The notes beneath the pieces are model-generated. The model was not told the DNA's origin. It searched no databases and worked only from the letters and a program-made list of their open reading frames with translations. Both the position numbers and the translations under genes were made by a program. 64,000 nt of DNA. It comes from JAYPWI01 sp964629575. GTDB lineage: Bacteria > Actinomycetota > Acidimicrobiia > Acidimicrobiales > Poriferisodalaceae. Positions within the stretch are counted from its first letter, which is position 1, and each line of letters begins with the position of its first letter. The stretch is from assembly GCA_964629575.1 (NCBI GenBank), contig CAZVUM010000001.1, forward strand, positions 62,001 to 126,000, read 5' to 3'. Shown here piece by piece: positions 15,138 to 23,385 of the stretch.

Positions 15138-17585
15138 TTACATCCGTACCCGCTCGTTGCGGGGGTCGTAGAAGCTGCGGATCGATGGCGTGACGGGGAT
15201 GCGCCGGGTGGCGACCTCGACCTCCCACGAGCCCTCGTCGAGCCACGTCTTGGTGACCCCGGCATCGTGGTTGAGGTAGGCCATGGTGAGGCAGCGGTCC
15301 TCGACGTGGCTCCACATACCGCCGGTGGTTCGACCGACCATCTCACCGTCGCGGTAGATGGGATCGTCGTGGTAGCTGATGATGTCGGGGTCCTCGATGC
15401 GGAACTGGATGAGGCGCTTGCTCCGGGGTTGATCGCGCTGTGCGAGCAACGCGTCGCGGCCGATGAATCCGCCTGGCTTGTCCCAGGCGACGGTGAACCC
15501 GAGCCCTGCCTCCAGCGGCGTGTCCTCGTCGGTGATGTCGTGGCCCCAGTGGCGGTAGCCGGCTTCGAGGCGGAGCGAGTTCATCGCGTGGTATCCGGCG
15601 TGGCGCAGGCCGTGGGGACCGCCGGCCGAAACGATGGCGTCGTACACGGCTACTGCATCGTCGACCGGGATGTACAGCTCCCATCCGAGCTCGCCGACGT
15701 AGCTCATCCGAAGCGCCCATACCTCTGCACCCGCGACGACCATCTGCTTGAAGTCGCCGAACGCGAAAGTTCCGTTCGACAGATCCGCGTCGGTGAGTGG
15801 CTGAAGAAGCGTGCGTGCGTTGGGCCCCATCACGCCGAGCACGGTGTAGTTGTCGGTGACGTCCTCGATGGCCGCGGCGTGGCCTCGGACGGCCCGCCTC
15901 AACCGTGCCCAGTCGCGGGTCTGCGCAGCGGCCGAGGTGACCACTGCAAAGTGTTCGTCTGCGATGCGGTGCACCGTGAGATCGGCTTCGATGCCGCCTC
16001 GCTCGTTGAGCCACTGGGTGTACACGCCGCGGCCCGGAGCAACGTCCACGTCGGCGCAGCTGAGTTGGTTCAAGACAGCGAGAGCCTCAGGGCCGATGAC
16101 GTTGAACTTGGCAAACGAGCTCTGGTCGAACAGTCCGACCCCGTTGCGGGTCGCATCGCATTCGGCGCGCATGTTGTCGTGCCAGTTCTGCTTCCCATAG
16201 GAGTAGACGTAGTCCTTCTCGTGGCCGTGGTCGGCGTACCAGTTGGGCCGTTCCCACCCGGCTGTCTCTCCGAACACCGCACCGGCCGCCGCGATGCGAT
16301 CGTGGAGCGCGCTCTTTCGGATTCCGCGGGCCGACTCGTACTGCCGGAACGGCCAGTGCATCGCATACAGCAGGCCGAGCGATTCGGAGATGCGGTCCTC
16401 GAGGTAGTCCTCTGCGCTCTGGAATGGAAAGGCCCTGCGGATGTCGACCGCCGACAGATCACGGGGCGCATGCCCGTCGATGATCCAGTCGGCGAGCACC
16501 AAGCCAACGCCTCCGGCGCTCTGGATGCCGACCGAGTTGAACCCCGCCGCGACGAAGCAGCGATCGACCTCGGGTGACTCGCCGAGATAGAACACGCCGT
16601 CAGGGGTGAACGCCTCAGGGCCGTTGAAGAACAGCTGGATCCCGGCCTCCCCGAGAGCCGGGACCCGGTGGATCGAGCGCTCGAAGATCGGTCCGATGTG
16701 GTCCCAGTCCTCGCCGAGGGTGCCGAAACAGAAGTCGCGGGGGATGTGGCCGAGGTTCCAGATCTTCGCCCGGGGCTCGAAGAAGCCGGCCATGATCTTG
16801 CCGGTCTCCTCCTTGAAGTAGGTGAAGTTGCCGGGGTCGCGCAGGGTGGGAAGGCCACGCTCCACCCCTTCGATCGGCTCGGTGACGATGTAGAAGTGCT
16901 CGCATGCCTGGAGCGGCACGTTGACCCCGACCGTCGCTGCGAGCTGACGGGTCCACATGCCACCGGCCATGACCACCGTCTCAGCTTCGATCGTTCGCCC
17001 GTCCTCCATCTGGACGCCGCTGATCCGGTCGCCGTTGGTGAGCAGGCGGTCGACCGCGACGCCTTCGACGACGGTGGCTCCGCGGCTTCGTGCCCCCTTG
17101 ATGAGGCTGATGGTGGAGTCCACCGGCGACGTCACACCGTCGCGGGGAATCCAAAGGGCGCCGACGATGTCGTCGGCGCGGATCAGCGGCCACCGCTCTT
17201 CGAGTTCGTCCAGGTCGATCTCCTGGATCTCCACGCCGACGGTGCTGGCCATCGAGATGCCGCGCTTCAGCTCTTCCCATCGCTCCTCGTCCGCTGCGAC
17301 GCTGATCGAGCCGGGCGTGCGATAGCCGGTGGCCTGACCGGTCTCGTCTTCGAGGTCTTCGAGAAGGCGCGCGGTGTAGGTCGCGAGGTTGGTGAGCGAA
17401 TAGGTGGACTTGAGCTGGCTCACCAGGCCGGCGGCGTGCCACGTGGTTCCGCCGGTCAGCTGCCCTTGCTCGAGGACCAGCACGTCGGTCAGGTCGCGGC
17501 GGGTGAGGTGATAGGCGATCGACGCGCCGACGATGCCGCCGCCGACGATGATCACCTGTGCCCGGTCGGGGAGTTCCTTCGCCAT
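15138..17585 (-). CDS. FAD-dependent dimethylglycine/sarcosine dehydrogenase-like protein with GcvT domain (second copy)
   Basis: An 815-residue homologue of the protein at 4761-7190 with the same layout. The N-terminal DAO-type FAD domain has VIIVGGGIVGAS, with TTWHAAGLVSQ at the covalent-FAD region. The C-terminal GcvT-type folate domain has VGLFDQSSFAKFNV and RMSYVGELGWELY. It would oxidise an N-methyl amine with transfer of the one-carbon unit to tetrahydrofolate. ATG 17585 is well placed before the FAD motif. The two copies differ throughout, so they probably have different substrates. An SDR gene is divergent, and the tandem-PBP lipoprotein genes lie downstream on the same strand. Confidence 0.9.
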   Translation of the reverse strand: MAKELPDRAQVIIVGGGIVGASIAYHLTRRDLTDVLVLEQGQLTGGTTWHAAGLVSQLKSTYSLTNLATYTARLLEDLEDETGQATGYRTPGSISVAADEERWEELKRGISMASTVGVEIQEIDLDELEERWPLIRADDIVGALWIPRDGVTSPVDSTISLIKGARSRGATVVEGVAVDRLLTNGDRISGVQMEDGRTIEAETVVMAGGMWTRQLAATVGVNVPLQACEHFYIVTEPIEGVERGLPTLRDPGNFTYFKEETGKIMAGFFEPRAKIWNLGHIPRDFCFGTLGEDWDHIGPIFERSIHRVPALGEAGIQLFFNGPEAFTPDGVFYLGESPEVDRCFVAAGFNSVGIQSAGGVGLVLADWIIDGHAPRDLSAVDIRRAFPFQSAEDYLEDRISESLGLLYAMHWPFRQYESARGIRKSALHDRIAAAGAVFGETAGWERPNWYADHGHEKDYVYSYGKQNWHDNMRAECDATRNGVGLFDQSSFAKFNVIGPEALAVLNQLSCADVDVAPGRGVYTQWLNERGGIEADLTVHRIADEHFAVVTSAAAQTRDWARLRRAVRGHAAAIEDVTDNYTVLGVMGPNARTLLQPLTDADLSNGTFAFGDFKQMVVAGAEVWALRMSYVGELGWELYIPVDDAVAVYDAIVSAGGPHGLRHAGYHAMNSLRLEAGYRHWGHDITDEDTPLEAGLGFTVAWDKPGGFIGRDALLAQRDQPRSKRLIQFRIEDPDIISYHDDPIYRDGEMVGRTTGGMWSHVEDRCLTMAYLNHDAGVTKTWLDEGSWEVEVATRRIPVTPSIRSFYDPRNERVRM

Positions 17586-17676
17586 TGTCGGCAGAATCTA
17601 GAACTTCGGCGGGGTCGGGCTGGACGCCAGGGTCGCCGAACGTGCCAGGATCAGCGTGACGATCCGGGGAGGGGAC

Positions 17677-18465
17677 ATGATCGAACTCGATCTGACGGGC
17701 CGAAGGGCCGTAGTGACGGGTGCCAGCTTGGGCATCGGCGAAGCGACAGTGATGGGGCTGGCTGACCTGGGGGCGACCGTCGAGTTCTGCGCTCGAGGCC
17801 AGCAGGGCGTCGATGCGCTCGCTGGCTACTCGCCCGAATCCGCTGCCGGCTCGGTGAGCGGCCATGTGGCCGACATGGGCGATGCGGAGTCGACCCAGGG
17901 GTTCATCGACGGAGTGTTGGCGGGTGGGGGAGTGGACATCCTGGTGAACAACGTCGGCGCCTCACCGTCGCGGAACTTCCTCTACATGAGCGACGAGGAC
18001 TGGCAGGACCTGCACGAGCTCAACCTGCTGTCGGCGGTGCGCTGCACGCGGGCGTTCCTTCCGGGAATGCGTGAGCAGAAGTGGGGCCGGGTCGTGATGA
18101 TCGCGACCGGGGCAGCCTTCTATCCCGGTGCCGCCTTGATCGACTACGCGGCAACCAAGGCCGCGATGGTTGCGACCGGCAAGGCGCTGGCCGGCAAGTA
18201 CGGGCGGGATGGGATTCTCGTGAACTCGGTGCTCCCCGGGCTGATCCATACGGCCATGTGGGAGCGCGCCGCAGGGGAGATTGCTGAGGCGTCCGGGTCG
18301 ACGGCCGACGACGTGATCACCAACAACGGCAAGTCTGTTCCGGTCGGGCGCTACGGCACCTCGAAGGAGGTGGCCGATGTGATCGCCTTCCTGTGTTCAC
18401 CCGCGGCTTCGTATGTGAACGGCACCGCCATCAGCGTGGACGGGGGCCAAGGCACCCATGTGTAG
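17677..18465 (+). CDS. Short-chain dehydrogenase/reductase (classical SDR)
   Basis: A 262-residue classical SDR with cofactor motif TGASLGIG at about residues 14-21, NNVGAS for strand 4, and the active site YAATKAAM (YxxxK). The C-terminus ends in SVDGGQGTHV as expected. It would oxidise or reduce an alcohol/ketone pair with NAD(P)H in the cytosol. ATG 17677 sits behind GGGGAGGGG, a strong ribosome binding site, so the longer frame from 17656 is unlikely. The gene is divergent from the dehydrogenase homologue at 15138-17585. Substrate not determined. Confidence 0.9.
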   Translation: MIELDLTGRRAVVTGASLGIGEATVMGLADLGATVEFCARGQQGVDALAGYSPESAAGSVSGHVADMGDAESTQGFIDGVLAGGGVDILVNNVGASPSRNFLYMSDEDWQDLHELNLLSAVRCTRAFLPGMREQKWGRVVMIATGAAFYPGAALIDYAATKAAMVATGKALAGKYGRDGILVNSVLPGLIHTAMWERAAGEIAEASGSTADDVITNNGKSVPVGRYGTSKEVADVIAFLCSPAASYVNGTAISVDGGQGTHV

Positions 18466-18482
18466 CTGGGGGTGGGTGGTGC

Positions 18483-18633
18483 CCGGCGGCCACTCACTCG
18501 CTACTGGGCCTCGCTCGCTGCGCTCGCTCGTCCCACAAGGCTCGATCGCTGGGCCGCCGGCCCCCACCCACCGAGACGCGAAAGGTGCCTGGCACTTTGT
18601 GTTACGAAACGTCACACGAAGTGCCAGGCACCT
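18483..18633. repeat. Two inverted repeats: 18483/18560 and 18583/18633 (REP/RAYT-type sequence)
   Basis: First repeat: CCGGCGGCC (18483-18491) pairs with GGCCGCCGG (18552-18560) around a GCTCGCTCG-rich centre. Second repeat: AGGTGCCTGGCACTTTGTGT (18583-18602) pairs with 18614-18633 with one mismatch around an 11-base loop. Its GTGCCTGGCAC core resembles intergenic hairpins linked to REP-associated tyrosine transposases, though no such gene is in this window. Its right end reaches into the stop of the gene at 18632-19480 and may act as a bidirectional terminator for the converging genes. Confidence 0.6.
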
Positions 18634-19480
18634 ATCCGTTCCAGGGGAAGAGCCAGGTGCGGCGGTTGAAGAGGTAGCGGTCGCTGAGGAACGCGAGGAA
18701 GCGGCGAGCGGTGTCGAAGTCGTCGCTGATCCCGCGAAAAAAGTCGCCGGTTCCGGGAATGACGGCGTGGTCGGCTGTGAGTCGATACCAGCGGGGGCCG
18801 AACGCGCGCAGGAGCGGGTCGAGCGCGTCGAAGGACTCCAGTTGGTCGGCGAGCTGCAGGCGGTCCTGTCGCGGGACCGATCTGAGAATCCGTTCGAGCT
18901 CGAGCGGGCCGAGCGTGTGGCGAATCGCGTGGTCGGGGAACACACCCGTGGTGAACAGGGCCAGGTCGCCGAGTCGCCGCCACAGGCCGGGGCGTTCGGG
19001 CGCAGGAGCCGAGAGGAGCAGTTCGGAGAGCGATGCGGGGTCGAGCTCGCTGAACTTCCGCTTGCGCAGTCGGCCGCCGTGACGCTCGTACCGCGCGCCG
19101 CTGGCGACCTTGGTGAAAGAGCCGAGCAGCTCGACGAGGAAGAGACGGTTCCACTCGTTTGCAGCGAACGCCGCCAGGTTGCCGGAGTCGAACACCGGCA
19201 CGAGCATTCGCCCGCCGACTCGCTCGGTCACGTGGCCCGAGGTGGCGACTTCGGTCGCGCCCCGGTGAACGACGACGGCGAACAGCAGCATCGGCGACAC
19301 CGCTGCCACCTCGTCGGTCTCGCCGAACACGAAGGTGAACGCTTCCTCCGAACCGAGCGCGTGGACAAGTGACGTCGGATCTGCCGAGAAGCGCGCTCCG
19401 GTTCCGTCGCCGCCTGTGCCCTCGTCGAGCAGCGCGCGGTCGACGGGGCCGAGCAGTTCGAGATAGCGGTCCTCAGTCAC
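18632..19480 (-). CDS. Conserved hypothetical protein, 282 aa
   Basis: I do not recognise this family. The predicted protein has 282 residues, starts at GTG 19480 and has no signal peptide or clear membrane segment. It is mixed alpha/beta in character, with a basic centre (RYERHGGRLRKRKF) and an aromatic C-terminus (RRFLAFLSDRYLFNRRTW, then LFPWNG). It lies 21 bases downstream of the amidase gene on the same strand and is probably co-transcribed. The stop sits next to the inverted repeat at 18583-18633. Codon use and GC match its neighbours, and the opposite-strand frames are less gene-like. Confidence 0.65.
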   Translation of the reverse strand: MTEDRYLELLGPVDRALLDEGTGGDGTGARFSADPTSLVHALGSEEAFTFVFGETDEVAAVSPMLLFAVVVHRGATEVATSGHVTERVGGRMLVPVFDSGNLAAFAANEWNRLFLVELLGSFTKVASGARYERHGGRLRKRKFSELDPASLSELLLSAPAPERPGLWRRLGDLALFTTGVFPDHAIRHTLGPLELERILRSVPRQDRLQLADQLESFDALDPLLRAFGPRWYRLTADHAVIPGTGDFFRGISDDFDTARRFLAFLSDRYLFNRRTWLFPWNG

Positions 19481-19501
19481 GTTCGCTGTACGTCGCGCCG
19501 A

Positions 19502-20935
19502 TCAGAACGCGTCGGGTCGTTGGAAACCGCCGAGTGCTTCCTGCAAGAAGCGAGCGACGGCAAGCGTTGTCCGATCCTCGAGGAAGGGCCCGGCGATCTG
19601 TACACCCACCGGAAGCCCATCGATCTGCCCGATCGGCACCACCGTCGCCGGGAGCCAGGAGACCCCGGTGAGACCCATCCACTTGATGCCGTCGAAGTAG
19701 GGGCGTGTCTCGCCGTTGACCTCGACCGTCCTGGCGGTCGGCGGTCGCGAGTGGTCGTGGCGCAACGCAGCAGTCGGGGTGACGGGAAGGAGGACGACGT
19801 CCCAGTCCTCGAAGAACGTCCGCCACTTGGCCCGTTGCTGGAGGCGGCGCTCGTTCCACCCCAGCCACTCGCGGTGACGCATCGCGGCATGCCATATGCC
19901 GAGCTCGCCCTCGGGCTCCGACTGGGTGGCGATCTCTTCCAACTCGGCCAGCGTCCACGTTCCGGCCTCGGCCGCGCTGAGCAGATGGAAGAACGTGTCG
20001 ACACCCTTCTCGAACGTGAAGCTCGGCCGCGCGTCGTGGTCGACGACGGCGCCGGCGCCCTCGAGTGCCTCGGCCGCGCCGACGAGAAGTTGGCGGTAGC
20101 GGCTGTCGATGGGGCAGGTCTCCTCGTCGAGCCACACGGCGACCCGGAAGTCCGCGATCTCGCGGTGTCGAGCCGGTGGCAGGTCGACCGAGTAGGCCAC
20201 CGAGTTCCAGGCATCGGGTCCGGCCAGGATGTCGAGGGCCATCTCGAGGTCGTCGACGTCTCGGGCCATCGGGCCGGCGACCGCGATGTCGGCCTGGCTG
20301 AGTGTGCCCGGCATCCCCGGGATCTGGCCGAGTGCCGACACGAGGCCATAGCTCGGCTTGTGTCCCATGACCCCCGAGAAGTGCGACGGGATCCGGATCG
20401 AGCCGCCGATGTCCGAGCCCAACTCGAGGGGTGTGTATCCGGCTGCGAGGGCAGCGCCTGAGCCACCCGATGACCCGCCGGGCGTGTGGTCGATGTTGAA
20501 CGGATTGCCGGTGGTTCCGTACACCTTGTTGTAGGACTGCATGTCGCCGGCCCAGATCGGCAGGTTGGTCTTGGCGAACACCACCGCACCTGCGCCCTTG
20601 TAGCGAGCGACGGGATCGGCATCGCGTTCGGGAACGAAGTCCGCCAGCTCGGGCGCACCCGACGTCGTCACGAGTCCTTCGGTCTGAAACGAGTCCTTGA
20701 TGGTGATCGGGACGCCGTGCAGGGGGCCCAGAACGTCGCCGCGCATCACCGCAGCGTCGGCCGCATCGGCCCAGGTACGAGCCCGATCTGCGTCGAGGGC
20801 CACCACGGCGTTGACCGGACCATCGAGCCGATCGACTCGGTCGAGCGCTGCGTCGAGGAACTCTCGGCTCGACACTTCCTTCGCGGCGATCGCAGCGGCG
20901 GTCTCCGCCGTCGTGCGGTATGAGTCATCGGTCAT
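19502..20935 (-). CDS. Amidase signature family enzyme
   Basis: A 477-residue amidase-signature hydrolase. The Ser-cisSer-Lys triad is visible: Lys80 in GVPITIKDSF, the cis-serine in GGSSGGSGAA (residue 155 or 156) and the nucleophile Ser179 in GSDIGGSIRIP. It would hydrolyse a C-N amide bond in the cytosol. Members act on many substrates (aryl or fatty amides, nylon oligomers, Glu-tRNA). The absence of gatB/gatC neighbours argues against a GatA role. The GTG/ATG-proximal sequence MTDDSYRTT is at the expected distance from the triad. A hypothetical gene follows 21 bases downstream. Confidence 0.9.
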   Translation of the reverse strand: MTDDSYRTTAETAAAIAAKEVSSREFLDAALDRVDRLDGPVNAVVALDADRARTWADAADAAVMRGDVLGPLHGVPITIKDSFQTEGLVTTSGAPELADFVPERDADPVARYKGAGAVVFAKTNLPIWAGDMQSYNKVYGTTGNPFNIDHTPGGSSGGSGAALAAGYTPLELGSDIGGSIRIPSHFSGVMGHKPSYGLVSALGQIPGMPGTLSQADIAVAGPMARDVDDLEMALDILAGPDAWNSVAYSVDLPPARHREIADFRVAVWLDEETCPIDSRYRQLLVGAAEALEGAGAVVDHDARPSFTFEKGVDTFFHLLSAAEAGTWTLAELEEIATQSEPEGELGIWHAAMRHREWLGWNERRLQQRAKWRTFFEDWDVVLLPVTPTAALRHDHSRPPTARTVEVNGETRPYFDGIKWMGLTGVSWLPATVVPIGQIDGLPVGVQIAGPFLEDRTTLAVARFLQEALGGFQRPDAF

Positions 20936-20989
20936 CGCGTTCCCCCTGCTCAGGCTCGCAAGCTACTCAACGCGGCTCGACGCAGCCTC

Positions 20990-21445
20990 TCATCGCCAGC
21001 GGGGCACGATGCGCCCGGTCCGCGCGGCATAGGCCGCGTAGCCCGGGTACGTGGCTGTCAACCGTCGCTCCTCCCAGCGGGCCTTGATCGAGAAGAAGAC
21101 GATCGCCGCGAGGGCGAGGATCAGCGCAACGACTCCGGCGCGCCGGGCAGCGAGCGAGATGACAACCACCAGCACGCCGAGATAGATCGGGTGCCGGCTC
21201 AGGCGAAACGGCCCGGTGATGACCAACTGGGCGCCCTGGCGCGGGAGCGGGCTCGGGGTGAGCGCGCGCCGCAGCCACATCGCAGCGAGGGCGCAGTACC
21301 CGACGCCGATCCAGAGTGCGATGTCGGTTGCGCGGGCCAGCCATGAGGGCCGCGGCCACAGGTCGCCGGTCGGTGACAGCAGCAGCCCACCGAGGATCAC
21401 GATCTGAAGAGCGACGAAACTCCAGGCAACTCGCCGGTCGTTCAC
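20990..21445 (-). CDS. Isoprenylcysteine carboxyl methyltransferase (ICMT/PEMT)-like membrane protein
   Basis: A 151-residue integral membrane protein with about four hydrophobic segments. The family motif ITGPFRLSRHPIYLGVL (about residues 76-92) and the C-terminal RWEERRLTATYPGYAAYAARTGRIVPRW, here cited by its key RWEER and YAAR-GR elements, mark the ICMT/PEMT methyltransferase fold. It would use S-adenosylmethionine to methylate a lipophilic acceptor at the membrane. Bacterial members rarely have known substrates. The gene lies between the amidase and SSB-like genes, without clear operon partners. Confidence 0.8.
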   Translation of the reverse strand: MNDRRVAWSFVALQIVILGGLLLSPTGDLWPRPSWLARATDIALWIGVGYCALAAMWLRRALTPSPLPRQGAQLVITGPFRLSRHPIYLGVLVVVISLAARRAGVVALILALAAIVFFSIKARWEERRLTATYPGYAAYAARTGRIVPRWR

Positions 21446-21463
21446 CGCTGCGAGGCTAGTTGT

Positions 21464-21835
21464 CTACGTATCACCGAAGAGCGGCGCCAGGGCGCGCTGA
21501 AAGGCCTTGGCCGCGGTGGCGGTCTGACGCGCCGGGACGATTGCGTCGGCGACCACTTCGGTTCGACTCGCTGTGGCGCCGCCGGCGCGGAAGAAACGGC
21601 GACGAACTCGCCCGGTCACGATCACCGCGTCGCCTTCGGCGAGTGCGGGCACCCGACCGTTGGCGAAGCGGACGACCGGCACTGTGTCGGCCAGGCCCTC
21701 GCTGCGTACCGTGACCTCGTAGTTGTGCACGACGTCGCCGGAGGGCAACTCACGCTCGACCGGGTCACTCGACAACGTGCCGTAGACGACCGCCAGGTTC
21801 AGCGGTTCGGTGGGGATGGGAATGGGCGGGGTCAT
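21464..21835 (-). CDS. Single-stranded DNA-binding protein-like OB-fold protein
   Basis: A 123-residue protein starting at ATG 21835. LNLAVVYGTLSSDPVERELPS has the first OB-fold strand of the SSB family, and a later strand AVIVTGRVRRRFFRAG fits its L45 region. It lacks the acidic DDxPF tail of housekeeping SSB, so it is more likely a secondary SSB (as found in actinobacteria) than the replicative protein. It may bind single-stranded DNA in repair or uptake. The large opposite-strand and upstream frames that cross the gap at 22213 are not real. Confidence 0.7.
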   Translation of the reverse strand: MTPPIPIPTEPLNLAVVYGTLSSDPVERELPSGDVVHNYEVTVRSEGLADTVPVVRFANGRVPALAEGDAVIVTGRVRRRFFRAGGATASRTEVVADAIVPARQTATAAKAFQRALAPLFGDT

Positions 21836-21986
21836 GTTCCGACTCCTGTGATGTGGGCGCAGCGCCCTGAACAACGGGGTCGGGGAAGTGGGATCAACGT
21901 AGTGAGAGGCTGGGACAGCGAAGTTGACGAACGCAGTGCGTGTGGGCGAGGCTGCGATCGTGCGGAATTTCGGTAATGTTCGGTGG

Positions 21987-23069
21987 ATGATGTGTCTGTG
22001 GCTCGCACTCAGCGTGTCGTGTGGGAGCAGCGGCTCGGACGAGGTGCGGCCACTGCAGAGCACGGCGTCGACGACGACTGCGGCGGCTTCCACTCCGCCG
22101 GTCTCGACCGTCGAGCCTCCCGCGACGTCCACGACCGCGGCCCCGGCGAGCACGACGACGATCTCGCCCTGGACCGACGAGCAGCTCGAAGTGATCGCCG
22201 CATTTGAAGCGGNNNNNNNNNNNNNNNNNNNNNNNNNNNNNNNNNNNNNNNNNNNNNNNNNNNNNNNNNNNNNNNNNNNNNNNNNNNNNNNNNNNNNNNN
22301 NNNNNNNNNNNNCACAGTCGAGCGGCGGACGTCGGAGGATGGCGCCGATCTCCTGGCCGAGGAGTCCACTCCTGGCGGTTCGGCCGACGGCACCGATGGC
22401 TGTTCGTTCTGGGATGCGGTGACCCTCTCCGGGCTCGGGCTCGTGCCGCCGGAGCTTGCTGTTGGCCTCCAGCCCGGCGACAACCGGCTCACCCGCGACC
22501 TCGGCGGTTTCGTTCAGACCCTCCACGTCCGCACGTGCCCCGATCAGGTTCCCCGCACCCAGTATCGATGGTTCGACGACGTGCCGGGGCTGCGCCCGCT
22601 GGTCCTCCAGGCGCGGGAGTCGCTCGTCTTGCCCCTCCCGTCGCCCGAGTTCTCGCCTCCCGCGGCGAGCGTGCGCACCCTCGTGGGCGTGGACACGTGG
22701 TTCTGGGTTCCCGAGGCGGACTGGGCGCCCGTCGAGGCGACTGCCGAAGCGGGCACCGTGTCGGTCACCGCGACGGCGACGCCGGTGTTGCTGCGTTTCG
22801 AACCTGGTGACGGCTCGGCAGCGGTGACCTGCCCGGGTCCCGGCGAACCGTGGACCAACGACGCCGAGACGAGCTGCAGCTACACCTATCAATGGGTGTC
22901 GGCGCACCACCCCGACGGTCGCTGGCCCGCCGCGGTGCAGGTCGAGTGGGAGGTCACGTGGTCCGCGTCGACGGGCCACTCGGGAGTCCTCGAGCCCTTC
23001 GTGATGGTCACCGATGTGGCCCTCGTCGTGGCCGAAGCCGAGGCGGTTTTGACCCTCCGCGGCCGCTGA
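21987..23069 (+). CDS. Secreted lipoprotein of unknown function, interrupted by a gap
   Basis: The protein begins with MMCLWLALSVSC, a short lipoprotein signal whose lipobox (LSVSC) predicts an acylated cysteine, followed by a Thr/Ser/Ala/Pro-rich linker of about 50 residues. A 100-N gap interrupts the reading frame, which continues open on the other side. The C-terminal part is rich in beta-strand residues and has four cysteines (for example VTCPGPGEPW and ETSCSYTYQW), suggesting a disulfide-bonded extracellular domain. Similar layouts in actinobacteria are annotated only as hypothetical. It lies upstream of the glycan operon but is separated from it by about 300 bases. Confidence 0.65.
   Translation: MMCLWLALSVSCGSSGSDEVRPLQSTASTTTAAASTPPVSTVEPPATSTTAAPASTTTISPWTDEQLEVIAAFEAXXXXXXXXXXXXXXXXXXXXXXXXXXXXXXXXXXTVERRTSEDGADLLAEESTPGGSADGTDGCSFWDAVTLSGLGLVPPELAVGLQPGDNRLTRDLGGFVQTLHVRTCPDQVPRTQYRWFDDVPGLRPLVLQARESLVLPLPSPEFSPPAASVRTLVGVDTWFWVPEADWAPVEATAEAGTVSVTATATPVLLRFEPGDGSAAVTCPGPGEPWTNDAETSCSYTYQWVSAHHPDGRWPAAVQVEWEVTWSASTGHSGVLEPFVMVTDVALVVAEAEAVLTLRGR
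22213..22312. other. Scaffold gap (100 N) inside a lipoprotein gene
   Basis: One hundred Ns with unrelated flanks; true length unknown. Confidence 0.95.
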
Positions 23070-23077
23070 TCTGCCCC

Positions 23078-23097
23078 TCGGGGTCCTAGGACCCCGA
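23078..23097. terminator. Perfect 20-bp palindrome after the lipoprotein gene
   Basis: TCGGGGTCCT is followed directly by AGGACCCCGA, 9 bases after the lipoprotein stop. It may serve as a terminator, although no T-run follows. It contains GTCCTAGGAC, which recurs at 23276-23285. Confidence 0.5.
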
Positions 23098-23385
23098 CGA
23101 GATCGAAGGGCCGGCCCGGTCCTCGGCTGCGACCCTGCGACCACCCGGAGGGCGCCAAACCTGAAACCGCGCACAGGTCAACCCTAAGCGAACGTCAAGT
23201 CGGCTCGCCTGGAACGGTCGCGGTCACCGAACCGGGCGTCTGTGCCTGCACAACGTGGTGCGGCAGGCGTGTCCGGTCCTAGGACACATGTCCCATGTCG
23301 GCGGGGTCGTTGGTTGGTCGATGATGACCAGCACGCGCTGCGGGATCACCTGACCGACCTGCAGCATGGGCCTGGGAGGGACGCG
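23098..23385 (+). promoter_or_regulatory. Leader region of the glycan operon with GTCCTAGGAC site
   Basis: About 290 bases without a gene. GTCCTAGGAC at 23276-23285 lies inside the longer imperfect palindrome GTGTCC-GG-TCCTAGGACAC and is about 100 bases upstream of the epimerase start. A GGGAGGG ribosome binding site sits just before ATG 23386. The short frames in this stretch have no homology. I see no convincing -10/-35 pair, but this must contain the promoter of the 17-kb operon. Confidence 0.45.

Noticed and set aside
18483..18633. Transposase gene beside the REP-like repeat
   Set aside because: The adjacent gene (18632-19480) shows no HUH or other transposase motif.
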